Origin: Poa pratensis
Taxonomy: Eukaryota > Streptophyta > Magnoliopsida > Poales > Poaceae
DNA length: 64,000 nt
Reading direction: 5' to 3'
Assembly (NCBI GenBank): GCA_947311845.1
Contig: CAMZMU010000027.1
Coordinates: 26,151,548 to 26,215,547, forward strand
In this document: piece by piece, positions 22,542-33,425 of the stretch
How the letters are laid out: every line of letters begins with the position of its first letter
How positions within the stretch are numbered: position 1 is the stretch's first letter
Translations under genes and position numbers: made by a program
Notes under the pieces: model-generated
The model's database searches: none
Seen by the model: the letters and a program-made list of their open reading frames with translations, nothing else
What the model was told of the DNA's origin: nothing

Positions 22542-24053
22542 TTGGTGGAGATCATGGGTTCATTCGAGGAGAAGGTACTGAAGGAGTTCGAGACGCTGCA
22601 CTCGATTCAGCAGAAGATGGAGGGGATCGATTCGATCCGGGCGCGCCTGGACGAATTGGACACCAAGTTCAACGAACAAGTCGCGCGACTCGATCAAGTG
22701 CAGACAAAGGTCGATCTATCCGTCAGTTCGATCGGGGAGATCCACCTCGACAACGTGTAGGTGGCTCGTGTGCTCAAGGAGTCGGTGAGCGCACGGGAAC
22801 CAGGGCTGGATCGCATGGCTGGCGAGGGATGCTTCGCCACATCACCAAACGCGGCCTCGCCGTCAGCATCGGCTCCACCGTCAACCGCGGCAAATTTTGG
22901 AGGACCAACAGCAGATCTGCCCCCACTGATGTCACGACCGCAGCCTCAGCATCGACCTCCTGAATTGCAGCTGCCTCCACGACAAGAGCGACCTCAGGTA
23001 AACACATTCAGAGCTGAGGGTCAGGAGGATAACAACAACAAACACACTTGGATGCCAAAAATGGAATTCCCTAGGTTTGATGGTGAGGGAGTTAGGATGT
23101 GGCTCGATAATTGTGAAGCTTATTTCCTGATGTACAACATACCTGAAAATTTCACAATCATGTCTGCATCTCTGCACTTACACGGCAATGCAGCTCACTG
23201 GTACCAGTCAGTTAAGTTTACAGATGTGTGTGTCAATTGGCTGGCGTTTGGGACTGCCATTCGTAGTGAATTCGACACGAATGTGCACAGAAACTGCATG
23301 AGAGAATTGTTGGTGCTGAAACAGACAGGAACAGTTCACGAGTACCGGGCACAATTCAACCAGCTCGTGTATTAGGTTCGGTTGTATCAAGGAGGTATGA
23401 GTGAAACGATGCTGGTTACACAGCTCATTCTGGGGCTGAAAGAGGAGATTAAGGGTGCTGTCGAAATCCAATTACCAGCTACAGTGCACAAAGCAGCAGA
23501 GTATGCACTAGTACAAGAGAGTCTGTTGGACAGAGGCAAAGCTGTAGCTGGTAGACCAGTGAGACAATTTCCTGCGAGAGCTGTGCAAGGCAAGTATGAC
23601 ACTGGACAGAAACAACCATTTGTAGCTGGGGATGTGTGGAAGGCACGACAACTCAAAGAGTATCACAGAGCCAATGGACTATGTTACAGCTGTGGCGAAA
23701 AATACACACCAGGGCATCAGTGTGCACCAAAAGCTCAAGCCAAGGCAATAGGTGTTGAAGACGATGAAGTGATACTAAGCGATGCAATACTGGATGCAGT
23801 AACTGGGGAAGAAATGATGGAAGAGGCAGCGGCTTTCCTAACAGCAAATGCAATGTCAGGAACAACTCATCCAAAATCCATTCGGCTGAGAGCATTAGTG
23901 GGTAATAAAGTAATGCTGCTACTAGTTGATTCAAGGAGTTCTCATACCTTTATTGACCAACAATTGGCGACAACATTAAATTGTGAACAGTTTCCTCTGG
24001 CACATCCATTGAAGGTTAAGGTGGCTAATGGTCAACACATGTTCTGTACATGA
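22542..24053 (+). pseudogene. gag: gag and protease of the chromovirus, with in-frame stops
   Basis: The likely start is the Met at 22554 (MGSFEEKVLKEFETLHSIQQ). One frame continues to the protease, interrupted by TAG at 22758 and TAG at 23373. Capsid motifs include PRFDGEGVRMWLDNCEAYF and LHGNAAHWYQSVKF. A zinc knuckle of the CYSCGEKYTPGHQC form lies near 23684-23725. The protease region starts IRLRALVGNKVMLLLVD, but the active-site triplet reads Asp-Ser-Arg (AGG at 23944) instead of the usual Asp-Ser-Gly, so it would be inactive even without the stops. A TGA at 24051 follows. Confidence 0.85.
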
Positions 24054-25292
24054 GAGGTGAGGAATCTGGAATGGTGGATACAGGGTACTACTTTTTCATC
24101 GGATTTGAAAGTGGTACCACTCGGTGGTTACGATGCAATATTGGGTATGGACTGGTTATCTCAATGGGGGCAATGGCGTGCCATTGGGAAGAAAGATGGT
24201 TAGAATTCCACAAGCAAGGTAAAACTGCAAGGAATATCTGACAAGGAGCAAGCAAAGATCACTGAAATTTCAGTGGAACAGCTCGAAAACTGTTACAAGG
24301 GAAATGACATATGGGCATCTGTTCTGTTCACCATACATGAAACAACAGCTGCAGAAACCGTACCAGCAAAGATACAAGTGATTCTAAATGATTTTGAGGA
24401 TGTGTTTCAAGAACCAAAAGACCTTGCACCTCACCGAAGCTTTGATCATGCCATTTCCCTGTTGCCAGGAAGTGCACCAGTGAATTCACGGCCATACCGG
24501 TATTCCCCTCAGTAGAAGGACGAGATTGAACGACAAGTGAATGAGATGCTCACAGCAGGCCTCATCACACAGAGTATGTCACCATATGCTTCTCCTGTGC
24601 TTCTGGTTAAAAAGAAAGATGGAACGTGGAGGTTCTGTGTTGATTATCGCAGGCTCAACAATATATCTGTCAAAAGCAAGTTTCCCATCCCTATTGTCGA
24701 TGAGCTGTTAGATGAGTTAGCAGGCACTAAATGGTTTTCCAAGCTCGATCTCAGAGCTGGATACCATCAGATTCGCATGTTGGAAACAGATGAGGACAAG
24801 ACGGCGCTCAAAACACACCATGGGCAATTCCAGTTCAGAGTGATGCCCTTCGGGCTAACTAATGCCCCTGCTACCTTTCAATGTCTGATGAATTCCATCT
24901 TTGCAGAGCACATAGGGAAATTCGTTCTGGTATTTATGGATGATATTCTTGTTTACAGCAAAAGCCTGGAAGAACATCAAGCACACTTGCAGCAAGTGTT
25001 AGAGATTTTGAGAAAGCACAAGCTATATGCAAAAAGAACCAAGTGCTCTTTTGCTCAGCAACAACTGGAGTACTTAGGCCACATAATTTCAGATAAAGGG
25101 GTAGCTACAGATCCTGAGAAAACAAAAGCTATGGTTGCATGGCCAATCCCTACATCAATCACTGAATTGAGAGGCATTCTGGGCCTCACAGGGTACTATA
25201 GAAAATTCATCCAGAATTGTGGGTTGCTGGTCAGGCCATTAACAGCATTACTGAAGAAGCAGGCATTCATTTGGTCGGCTGAGGCTCAATAA
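24054..25292 (+). pseudogene. Reverse transcriptase of the chromovirus
   Basis: The frame of gag continues with GGYDAILGMDWLSQWG (end of protease). Two compensating frameshifts lie between about 24170 and 24220. RT follows with [46 protein letters not shown] and FMDD at 24933-24944. In-frame TAG at 24513 and TAA at 25290 interrupt it. The thumb region [20 protein letters not shown] is intact. Confidence 0.92.
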
Positions 25293-25316
25293 GATTTTGA
25301 AAATCTTAATCAAGCA

Positions 25317-27293
25317 ATGGTTTCAGCCCCTGTTTTGGCACTACCAGATTTTTCAGTCCCATTTTGCATTGAGACAGACGCATGCGACAGTGGCATTTGC
25401 ACAGTATTGAGCCAGAGAAATCACCCAGTGGCATTTTACAGTAAGGCCTTGGGTCCAGCAAACGGGAAACTCTCAATTTATGAGAAGGAGTTTATGGCTA
25501 TCATGATGGCTATTGATCGCTGGAGACCTTACATTGCTCAGGGTCTGTTTGTGATCAAGACTGACCACAAGAGTATGTGCCATCTAGAAGATCAAACATT
25601 GACTTCTGATTTGCAGCGCAAAGCAATGACCAAATTAATTGGACTGCAGTTCCAAATTCAATACAAGAAAGGCGCTGAGAACAAAGCGGCTGATGCTCTG
25701 TCACGGGTTGGTCATGCTTTCGCCATTCAATCGGTGTCCACGGCACAACCCTTATGGTTGCAAGAAGTGGCAAATTCTTATGTGGTCGACACTACTGCTC
25801 AAGAACTCTTAGCAAAGTTGGCGATCGATCCTATGGCTGCACCACCATATTCTCTTACCAGTGGCATCATCAGATACAGTGACAAGATATGGGTTGGAGC
25901 AAATATTGGATTTCAAACAAAATTGATACAGGCATTTCATTCTTCTCCTATTGGTGGACACTCAGGTTTTCAGGCAACATATCAACGGATAAAGAAGTTG
26001 TTTCATTGGACTGGCATCAAACAAGCCGTGGAAATTTTTGTTCAAATATGTCAACAAGCTAAGCATGAGCACTGTAAATACACATGCTTGCTTACACCAT
26101 TACCAATTCCAGATGGACCGTGGGAAGACATTTCCATGGATTTTATAGAGGGATTGCCCAAGTCACAGGGATATTCTGCTATTCTAGTGGTGGTAGACAG
26201 GTATACCAAATACAACCATTTCATTCCTTTGAAGCATCCTTACACAACAGCAACCATTGCACAAGTTATACTCAACAACATAGTCAAACTCCATAGCATG
26301 CCCTTGACAATAACATCAGATAGAGACAAGATTTTTACTAGCAATTTTTGGAAGGAGTTGTTCAAACTGTGGGGTACAGATTTGCAAATGTCCACAGCTT
26401 ACCATCCACAAACAGATGGCCAAACAGAGAGAGTGAACCAGTGTTTGGAGATGTATTTGAGGTGTGCGGTGCATGATTCTCCAAAACAGTGGGCTTCTTG
26501 GCTTCCTTTAGCAGATTTTTGGTACAACACTTCTCAGCATTCTTCTCTGGGTTGTTCTCCTTTCAAAGCGGTATATGGGAAGGAACCTCATCTGGGCCAG
26601 TTCTGCAAGAATGCACAAGCTGGGAATGCTGAATTGCACACTTGGTTGCAAGAGAGAACTGGTCAATCTGCAATGTTGAAGCAACATCTAGCTCGGGCTC
26701 AGTTGAAAATGAAACATGATGCTGACAAACACAGGTCACCTAGAGAGTTTTCTGCAGGAGACTCTGTGTATCTCAAACTCCAGCCCTATGCTCAGTCCTC
26801 GGTGGTCAACAGACCATGCTCTAAATTGGCCATGAAGTTCTTTGGCCCTTTTCCTATCATCGAGAGAATTGGGTTGTCGGCTTACAAACTCCAGTTACCC
26901 GCTCACAGTCAGGTACACCCCGTTTTCCATGTGTCTCAGCTCAAGAGTCACATTCCAGATCACACACCGGTTTTCACATCTTTGCCTGAACCTCTGAACT
27001 TGGACACTGATGCTTTGCAACCTGAGGAAATTCTGGACCGACGCCTTGTTAAGAAAGGTAATCATGCTCACCTCCAAGTACTTCTTAGATGGACAAAATT
27101 GCCAGCAACTTCAGCTACTTGGGAGGATTATGAAGCTGTTCGCAAGAGATTTCCAGATGCACCATCTTGGGGTCAAGTTGGCTTTGAAGGGGGCGGACCT
27201 GTCACAACTGCTATACTGGAGTTGGGCGCGGCTGTACCTGGGAAGCGTAAAGTCAAGGAAATGAAGGCGGGAAACAATATGGGCTCGAAGTGA
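25317..27293 (+). CDS. RNase H, integrase and chromodomain of the chromovirus (658 codons open)
   Basis: This open stretch is the same frame as the upstream RT. RNase H: ETDACDSGICTVLSQ, KTDHKSMCHL and NKAADALSR. Integrase: HSSPIGGHSGFQATYQRIKK begins the zinc module, but only one Cys (VQICQQAKHEHC) is seen where two are expected, so a couple of codons seem lost. The catalytic core has MDFIEGLP, TITSDRDKIFTS and HPQTDGQTERVNQCLE (D, D, E). A chromodomain near 27022-27160 (ILDRRLVKKGNHAHLQVLLR, then WEDYEAVRKRFP) would direct integration into heterochromatin. The frame ends 94 bases inside the 3' LTR. Confidence 0.92.
   Translation: MVSAPVLALPDFSVPFCIETDACDSGICTVLSQRNHPVAFYSKALGPANGKLSIYEKEFMAIMMAIDRWRPYIAQGLFVIKTDHKSMCHLEDQTLTSDLQRKAMTKLIGLQFQIQYKKGAENKAADALSRVGHAFAIQSVSTAQPLWLQEVANSYVVDTTAQELLAKLAIDPMAAPPYSLTSGIIRYSDKIWVGANIGFQTKLIQAFHSSPIGGHSGFQATYQRIKKLFHWTGIKQAVEIFVQICQQAKHEHCKYTCLLTPLPIPDGPWEDISMDFIEGLPKSQGYSAILVVVDRYTKYNHFIPLKHPYTTATIAQVILNNIVKLHSMPLTITSDRDKIFTSNFWKELFKLWGTDLQMSTAYHPQTDGQTERVNQCLEMYLRCAVHDSPKQWASWLPLADFWYNTSQHSSLGCSPFKAVYGKEPHLGQFCKNAQAGNAELHTWLQERTGQSAMLKQHLARAQLKMKHDADKHRSPREFSAGDSVYLKLQPYAQSSVVNRPCSKLAMKFFGPFPIIERIGLSAYKLQLPAHSQVHPVFHVSQLKSHIPDHTPVFTSLPEPLNLDTDALQPEEILDRRLVKKGNHAHLQVLLRWTKLPATSATWEDYEAVRKRFPDAPSWGQVGFEGGGPVTTAILELGAAVPGKRKVKEMKAGNNMGSK
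27183..27199 (+). other. Polypurine tract of the chromovirus
   Basis: TTTGAAGGGGGCGGACC lies immediately before the 3' LTR. It is purine-rich and correctly placed for plus-strand priming, and it is also coding (FEGGGP) in the pol frame. Confidence 0.65.
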
Positions 27294-27494
27294 AGCTAGT
27301 TTGGGCTTGGTGGAGTGGGTCGAGGCCCAAGTAGGTGTGAGTCAAGCGTGTGAGCCTCAGGGCGTGTTATAAGCCACCTGAATCTGAATTCCGTCCCCTT
27401 GCTTCTCTTCTCTGCCTACCCCAGTTCTTCTTCTTCTTCTCCAAGTATCCCTAGTCCCAAATCCGCAGGAGTAATCCGCGGCAAGGACGTAACA
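27200..27494 (+). repeat. 3' LTR of the chromovirus (295 bp)
   Basis: Starts TGTCACAACTGC, ends GGACGTAACA and includes the last codons of pol. It differs from the 5' LTR mainly by two block indels; the remaining bases are nearly identical. Confidence 0.92.
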
Positions 27495-28083
27495 GGGTGC
27501 CGCGCCGCCTTGGCAGCCGCCTGAAAGACCGCTTCCGCCTCCGATTCCGTCAGACGTAGCAACGACGGCGCAGCCCCGCGTGCGGATGCAACGGCGGCAC
27601 AGAGGTCGGCGCCGGAGAGGCATAGGTGCCAAAGGGCGTCATCGTCGGAGAGGTCAGGACAACGATGGCGAAGGGAGGCGACCAATCCGTCGAGAGAGTG
27701 CTGAACAAGGCGGATTATAATGCTGCTATTGATGACGGCGGTGTCGATCCAGTCCTCGGGCGGAGGGGAAACGCGGCAGAGTACCAGATGGAGTTGAGGA
27801 GGATGTTGTCGACGGGGTGGAGAGGGCCGTAGTAGTGACCGGCGACGAGCAGGCCGCGCGCTAGGGTGGTGTTGAGGTCGGCGGTGGGCAGGCGGGAGAT
27901 GGCGTCGAGGTAGTAAAGGCGGGTCTGGCCCTGCAGGCTCCGTCGCAGAGCGCGACTATCTAGAGGCCGCGGCTTCTCCTCTTCCTCCCTGATCGATAGT
28001 TGAGTCAGCTTCGAGAGAGCCTCCGCCTTAGCGCGGAGGCGGCGGCGGCGATCGCGCCGGGCTGACATGCCGAATTTTGCCAA
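27495..28083 (-). pseudogene. N-terminal part of the DUF3615-like gene
   Basis: Read on the minus strand from a Met at 28083 or 28068 (MSARRDRRRRLRAKAEALSK). The conserved start of the family is visible: RLYYLDAISRLPTADLNTTL, ARGLLVAGHYYGPLHPVDN, LLNSIWYSAAFPLR. After a frameshift near 27760 it continues HSLDGLVASLRHRCPDLSDD and ALWHLCLSGADLCAAVASA up to AAAKAARHP at the insertion site. The other half is at 20926-22089. The gene was probably intact before the element inserted; no function is known. Confidence 0.7.
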
Positions 28084-28216
28084 TGCTGGGGGTTGCGGCG
28101 GAACTGCTGGACAGAAGGGTGCGGCGCGGCGGGTCCGTCTCGGGTCGATGTGTCGCGCTGCACGGCGTCACACCTCCGAACCAGTATCCAGACAACAACT
28201 GAGAGAAAACTAATTA

Positions 28217-28383
28217 CTCCTTCCGTTTTCATTTACTTCGCATTCTAGGTTTTTTCAAAGTTTGACTAAGTAATATAAATATTTATTGTAAATGTTTATA
28301 ATTTTTCCTATATATTTGATCAAACTTTATAAAGTTTGACTTTTACTAAACTCAGACCGCAAAGTAATTATAATCGGTGGGAG
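28217..28383. mobile_element. Stowaway-type MITE upstream of the DUF3615-like gene
   Basis: The left end CTCCTTCCGTTTTCATTTAC and the right end, reading CTCCCACCGATTATAATTAC on the other strand, form imperfect inverted repeats. TA occurs at both borders (28215-28216 and 28384-28385). It is AT-rich inside with the inverted pair AAAGTTTGAC/GTCAAACTTT. It lies about 130 bases upstream of the minus-strand start. Confidence 0.8.
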
Positions 28384-28385
28384 TA

Positions 28386-28842
28386 TATATTGCTTGTGGA
28401 GAAAGCCTTATGTATACATGTTTTTGGGACGCCTCCATACAGGCTATTTACAAGAAGGCGTCACTCGCGTCCGTATGGCGCTTTGGACGGTAATCGCACT
28501 GACTATATTAATGTCGGTGCCCTATCGATTATTGTCTTAAATCTTTATAGTGGTTTAACGTGGTTAATTCTTAGCACATAGAGTTCATGAAATGATTTAT
28601 ATAGGTGCTGCTTAATAGCATGTCAACAATTTTTTTTTCATAAGGAGTCTATTGAAATGGTCTAGGTGAGACCTGTCATCTGGCATCAGCTTAATGATAT
28701 CATATAGGGGATTCAAGTGAGCTGAGATCATGTAGAGTGACAAGCTCGTGCAGATCAAAAAACATATTTACTCCTAAAAAATCTCTTCAAATATATTAAT
28801 GGTTTTGGAGATAACATAGTGTAGTATTGTTTTCAATGTGAA
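28386..28842. other. Unassigned intergenic DNA between MITE and Helitron
   Basis: AT-rich with no gene or repeat that I recognise. It ends exactly at the proposed Helitron 3' border (A at 28842, the T of the target on the minus strand). Confidence 0.4.
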
Positions 28843-28855
28843 CTAGCAGGGTGGC

Positions 28856-28871
28856 CCGCGCAATTGCGCGG
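28856..28871 (-). terminator. Helitron 3' hairpin
   Basis: CCGCGCAATTGCGCGG is a perfect 16-base palindrome, followed on the minus strand by GCCACCCTGCTAG. It matches the hairpin that marks the end of rolling-circle replication in Helitrons. Confidence 0.75.
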
Positions 28872-31395
28872 CTAGACTATACATTAGTTTTATAGCTTCT
28901 ATTATCCGATACTTATGAATTTAATACTTTAAGAACATTTAAGTATTTTTTATTCATAAATATTTTGAGGGTTTAATATGCCGTCAGATTCTTTTCTTCT
29001 CAAGATCATGTAAATTAGCGTGGCTTTAATTATTACTTGATAACTTTTATAATGTCATTGGGTCCAACAATTGTTTTGCTGATTCGTCTATCAATTTTTT
29101 ATCACCTTCCTCCTCTTTGCTTGAATCTTCTTGTCTTTACAGTTGACAATTCATAATTGAAATTACTTTAGGACACTTATAATTTTGATCTTCTTAGGTA
29201 TTAGATGCTAGTTTCTTGTAGCCGTGGCATTGGTTCGGTTAACATTTTTCTTCTAATAGTTCCCCTTATCCAGATTATTTAACTGACTGTAGTTGCTTTT
29301 TATATTTTTTCATACAAATATTTGTATTTAGCCCACCATATTTCCCCAGTACATATTTCAGGACACGTTCTCTGTTTGTAAATCACGGTCCACACCATGT
29401 AAAAAATCACGGTCCACACTATATCGCTGTTCTGAAAAGCATGGAAGAAAATTCCCCTTTCGCTTCTTTACCGCGACTGTGCCCGATCCATTGCTGTACT
29501 CATGAAAAATCTCCCTCCTCCAATGTATGCCCGACCATGTTCTTGGAGCCGATTCTTGGCCAAGTCGAGGATGCGCGCTAGAGCCGCAGGTATGTCGTTT
29601 GCCGCCGGCTAGGCTGCATCTCGCCGTCGCTGATTTGGAAGGTACGCGGTGTCCGGCAAGGTCAGTGCGACAGTGCGGACTGCACCATGCGCGACCAGGT
29701 GCGGACCTGGGTGTGGTCGACGACGACGAAGGCGGCCGCTGTGGCCCGGCCTGCATGGCTGATTCAGCGAGCAAGGTGCATGCCTCACTGCTCCAGGCCC
29801 GGCCTGCATGGCTGCTTCCCCATTTCTTTTCGTTTTCCGAAATTTTGATTACGGGACAATCCATAATTTAGTCATTGAGTTTAGCTTTTGATATTATTTC
29901 AGCTGCAATGACACTATGAGTCTATTGAAAAAAAACAGAACAGTAGCAATATAGCCAGATCATCTGATAGCTCTTGTGTTATTTAGCTTCGAGCTAAGAG
30001 CAGCTACTGGTAAATCCATCATCCGATATCCAACCCACATCTAAATTTTATCCCAGATTAGAAATAATATGTGGTGCAAACTCGAGGCAACCATTTTGTT
30101 TTTAGATAGACGATATAAGAGAGATTGGGTTTTTCGTATTATTCGTAAGAGAGATGTTAGTTGTTGATTGTTAGTATTGGAGGTCTGTAGCTTGAGAGAG
30201 ATGAGAGGAGAGAAGATTTGGGGTATTCATTATCTCAAATGCCCGCATGTACATTAATAAAAAAATGAAATATAAAGAGAAAGATATTTGTACGTATCTA
30301 TGTAAATGAATCACGTCCAGGAAATGCATTTGAATGATGGTAAGGAAGCAGAAATATGCTTAGTTGAATTGGAACTTTGTAACTCTTGTTTAATTTCTGT
30401 TTCCATATTTTGGCATGATTAATCTATGATTTTGATCCGCACACCGCTCCATCAGTCATGATTTTAATTTGTTCCACACCCAGATCCCTGCTTCGACGCT
30501 CGACTCCGGTAGCCGCTCCCGCTCCGGTGCTCGGGGCTTGTTTATCATGGCTCAGGCTCGGCGGTTGCGTCAATTTGTCCAGTTCCCGTGCGTCTATTTT
30601 TGGTGGTTTGGCGGCAGCTTCATCCGCCATTTGGAAGGCAGGGCGTGTGTGGTCATTAGCTCCAATCTTAACCTCCACGTCCCCAATATTCATGACCACG
30701 CATGTCAAACTGATTGACAGCAACCTATTAGCAGACCACAAAATGTGAGTTTCCATATCCCTGTTTTTCCCCAGTGGAGAATACATGAGGATCCAGAGTT
30801 GCTTCATTGATTGTAGCATTTGACTGAATTCTGCAGTCATTTTTTACTTTTTATTCGTTTGAAAAGTAGTGGCATTGGGCAATAGAACATGATCAATAGA
30901 GGATGTCAATCTCATTATATATATATTTAGCTTTGGCACATGAGGGGGCGCATGTAACTAATTCCATCATCTTTTCTCCGTTATATAGCCAGGTTTTGTG
31001 AGATTTTATAGAATAGAGGTGACTATTTTGGGACTATCCGGAGAGATGTTAGTTTGAGATTTTGGCTTCATGAGGTATCATGGTAGAGATTAGGTGGATA
31101 CTTTTTTGTTGGTGTGGGGTCTTTACTTTGTTAAAATATTTCATAAGCACATTAGAAAATGGAGGTATGAACTTTGTCTATAAACATGAAAAAAAAATGT
31201 GCCTATGGAAAAATAATGACGTACCTGAAAGAACACATAAAACATGTTAAGCAAGCAGGAAGAGGCTGTTGTGCCGAAGGGAAATATGGTATCTCTAGCT
31301 TACAATTTGCTTTCCCATATTTTGGCACGTTTACTCTGTTTTGTCGATCAGGATTCCACTCCATCAATCATTATTTTAAATGTCTTGTACTTCTT
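28872..31395. other. Helitron 3' interior without recognised genes
   Basis: About 2.5 kb between the helicase stop and the hairpin. A 138-codon minus-strand frame (30424-30840) and a 168-codon frame (29358-29864) are open but match nothing I know. The GC-rich island at about 29570-29820, with the repeated CCCGGCCTGCATGGCT (29742 and 29797), could be a captured host fragment. I cannot support a gene. Confidence 0.4.
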
Positions 31396-31401
31396 TGTAA
31401 A

Positions 31402-32465
31402 TTAGAATATCTTCTTACAAATATTCTCTGTGCTGTCTTTACTTGGACACTCATTATCATCGATTAGCAGATTCAATCCTTCTTGTTTGTGACTTTTGAC
31501 TATCACACATATAATTTCAAATGGCAAAATACTTGCGTATTCAAATATATCCCTACCTTGTTCAAGGAATAACATTGGCTCTTCTTTATGGTCATCGTGG
31601 AGCACTGTGATAACCGATATTGCCTCCGTTTCACCAGCGATGGACATTTTGAGTCCCTGAGTGACATGATGATCCGAGGTATGTATAGCTTTTCGTCAAC
31701 ATATGTTTTTGTAGTTATTTGTGCCTAAATTGTATTTTTTTTCCAAGTTGTGTTGTTGTCATTCTTGTACCGTTGCATAAACCTGCAGCTTGGTTGATGT
31801 TGCGTCAAAGCATGACCGGCAAACCTACCATTAGACTTAGACGCTGGTCTGGGATTCCTGGGAACTTCAAAGTGTTGAGGAACTCAGTCGGATATATGTG
31901 TTTCCCATTCCGATCTTGTTCGTTGCTGCCTTGAACATGGCATCCAGTCTTCGGTATCACCTCTCCACCTTGTATTTGTCTCATTATGCGCACATTTATC
32001 TTTGTGACTGTTTTATTCTGTGGACATATTATTGCTCTTTCTTCTAGGAATTCCCGCTCACGGTATCTATGTATCTCTCTGTATCGCCTATTTGTAATAT
32101 CCACTATGCAAATTCAGCATTCTTTTTTGTATTGGGTCATCGGACAAAACTCTTCAGTCACATGTTTTGTTTTAGCTGAAATATTTCCAATTGCTTCCAC
32201 CTTTTGATTAAGCATTAACTATCTTCTCCCTCTATCCCTTTGTTATAACTGGTAGGACTTGTCTGAAATCGCCTCCTAGTATCACTGTCATCCCCACCAA
32301 ATGGATTTTCATCGCTGTTTTTGTTTATGAAACTGAGAATATCTGTAAGGCTTTATCTGGAGCCTCGAAGCAATGCTTGTTTCTGTAGGTGTTTCATCCC
32401 ATATTATAAGTGAGGTCTTCTTTATCATTTCAGCTAAATGTGAGCTTTGTTGTATTTCACACGTG
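31402..32465 (-). pseudogene. Helitron helicase (PIF1-like), C-terminal half
   Basis: Minus strand, several frames. Near 32420 it reads AEMIKKTSLIIWDETPT, then HCFEAPDKAL, then MTVILGGDFRQVLPVITKG (Walker B region, about 32240-32290). Next come FLEERAIICPQNKTVTKINV, YPTEFLNTLKFPGIPDQRLS and VGLPVMLCVNINQAAGLCNG with GTR (31790-32104). The C-terminus KSHKQEGLNLLIDDNECPSK lies before the stop at 31402. These are hallmark blocks of plant Helitron helicases. Walker A is not visible and the frames are broken, so it is inactive. Confidence 0.85.
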
Positions 32466-32694
32466 GATTCTTCTGTGATATGCAGGGGAATACAGAACCT
32501 TGAGTGTGTTGTTCTTCCGCACTATATTTCCGTGTGTTCTTTGCTTTGTCATGATTGCTTTCCATAGATATGTTTTGCATGTGCCACCATAGCCTTCCAC
32601 AAACCCTTCCAAACAGAAACAAAAGAAAATCTTAGTAGTACTTTAGACAATGGAAGAAATTCGTTGTTACACATGTAAGAAAAAAACTATTTGT

Positions 32695-32835
32695 CCATCA
32701 AGATCATGTCTATCCTTATAATTTCTTCAGGCATATGGTTGATTGAATCCCACATTCTTATTACTATGAAGTTGATGTTACATGATTTTCCACTTGTGGT
32801 AAGCTCAGTTAAATTCTTGTACGCCATAAAGTTAT
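32695..32835 (-). pseudogene. RPA70-like (DUF223) OB-fold fragment in the Helitron
   Basis: The minus strand reads MAYKNLTELTTSGKSCNINF followed by IVIRMWDSINHMPEEIIRID and MILMD. This is the start of the plant RPA1/DUF223 single-strand DNA binding fold that accompanies Helitron helicases. It lies upstream of the helicase on the same strand. Only this exon-sized piece is convincing. Confidence 0.7.
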
Positions 32836-32860
32836 TGCCTTCAGAACGATTTTTGAAATA

Positions 32861-32922
32861 CTACCCCTGTCCCCAAATATATTTGGCCCACCAAGACGTC
32901 TTATATTTGAGGACCGAGGTAG
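32861..32922. mobile_element. Short Stowaway-like MITE remnant inside the Helitron
   Basis: The left end CTACCCCTGTCCCCAAATAT and the right end, which reads CTACCTCGGTCCTCAAATAT on the other strand, are inverted repeats. TA borders lie at 32859-32860 and 32923-32924. Only 62 bases long, so probably internally deleted. Confidence 0.65.
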
Positions 32923-33114
32923 TACTTATTTTATTCACTGGTACATATGAATTTTATCCTTTAATCTGGGAAAAAAATCTAACTCAATATTAATATTGCG
33001 CGGTGGAAACTGATTGTCCATATTGAAGCAAATAAATAAGTGATATATCTAATCAATAATTCATATGAAAACAGGTTCTTTGTAAGAAAGCTGCATGTTG
33101 GGAGGAGATATGTA

Positions 33115-33425
33115 AACACACACGAAGATACTTATGAAGATTGCAGGGGTTACCTGAAGATCACAGATATTGCTTGAAATTGCTGGCGTGCCTTTGATCT
33201 GCTTTTGTCTTGCTAACATGGCGTGCCGTCGATTTGCCTGCCCTGTTGTGCCGTTGATTTGCCGATCCAAGGGACAGTTGTTGGTGAGCCTTTGTTCTAA
33301 ACACACACGAAGATACACATGAAGATTGCAGGGTTACCTGAAGATTACAACTATGGCCTGAAATTGCTGGCGTGCCTTTGATCTGCTTGTCTTGCCGATC
33401 CAAGGAACAATTGTTGGCGAGCCTT
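33115..33425. repeat. Direct duplication in the Helitron 5' half
   Basis: A block starting ACACACACGAAGATAC, then TGAAGATTGCAGGG, GGCGTGCCTTTGATCTGCTT and GCCGATCCAAGG, appears twice (33115-33298 and 33299-33425). The second copy lacks an internal stretch of about 55 bases containing GGCGTGCCGTCGATTTGCC-type sequence, which is itself a diverged echo of the repeat. Confidence 0.8.

Larger units (their letters stand above)
22090..27494 (+). mobile_element. Chromodomain Ty3/gypsy element (chromovirus, Reina-like)
   Basis: Short LTRs (271 and 295 bp), a TGGTATCAGAGC primer site for initiator tRNA-Met, one gag-pol frame and a C-terminal chromodomain identify a small plant chromovirus. The size of about 5.4 kb and the frame running into the 3' LTR fit the Reina clade. 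The flanks are CGGTG (22085-22089) and GGGTG (27495-27499), a five-base target duplication with one mismatch. It sits inside a DUF3615-like gene read from the opposite strand. In-frame stops, two small frameshifts and a changed protease active site make it defective. Confidence 0.93.

Noticed and set aside
30424..30840. 138-codon minus-strand frame in the Helitron
   Set aside because: Downstream of the helicase on the same strand, but it matches nothing I know and has no clear start context.
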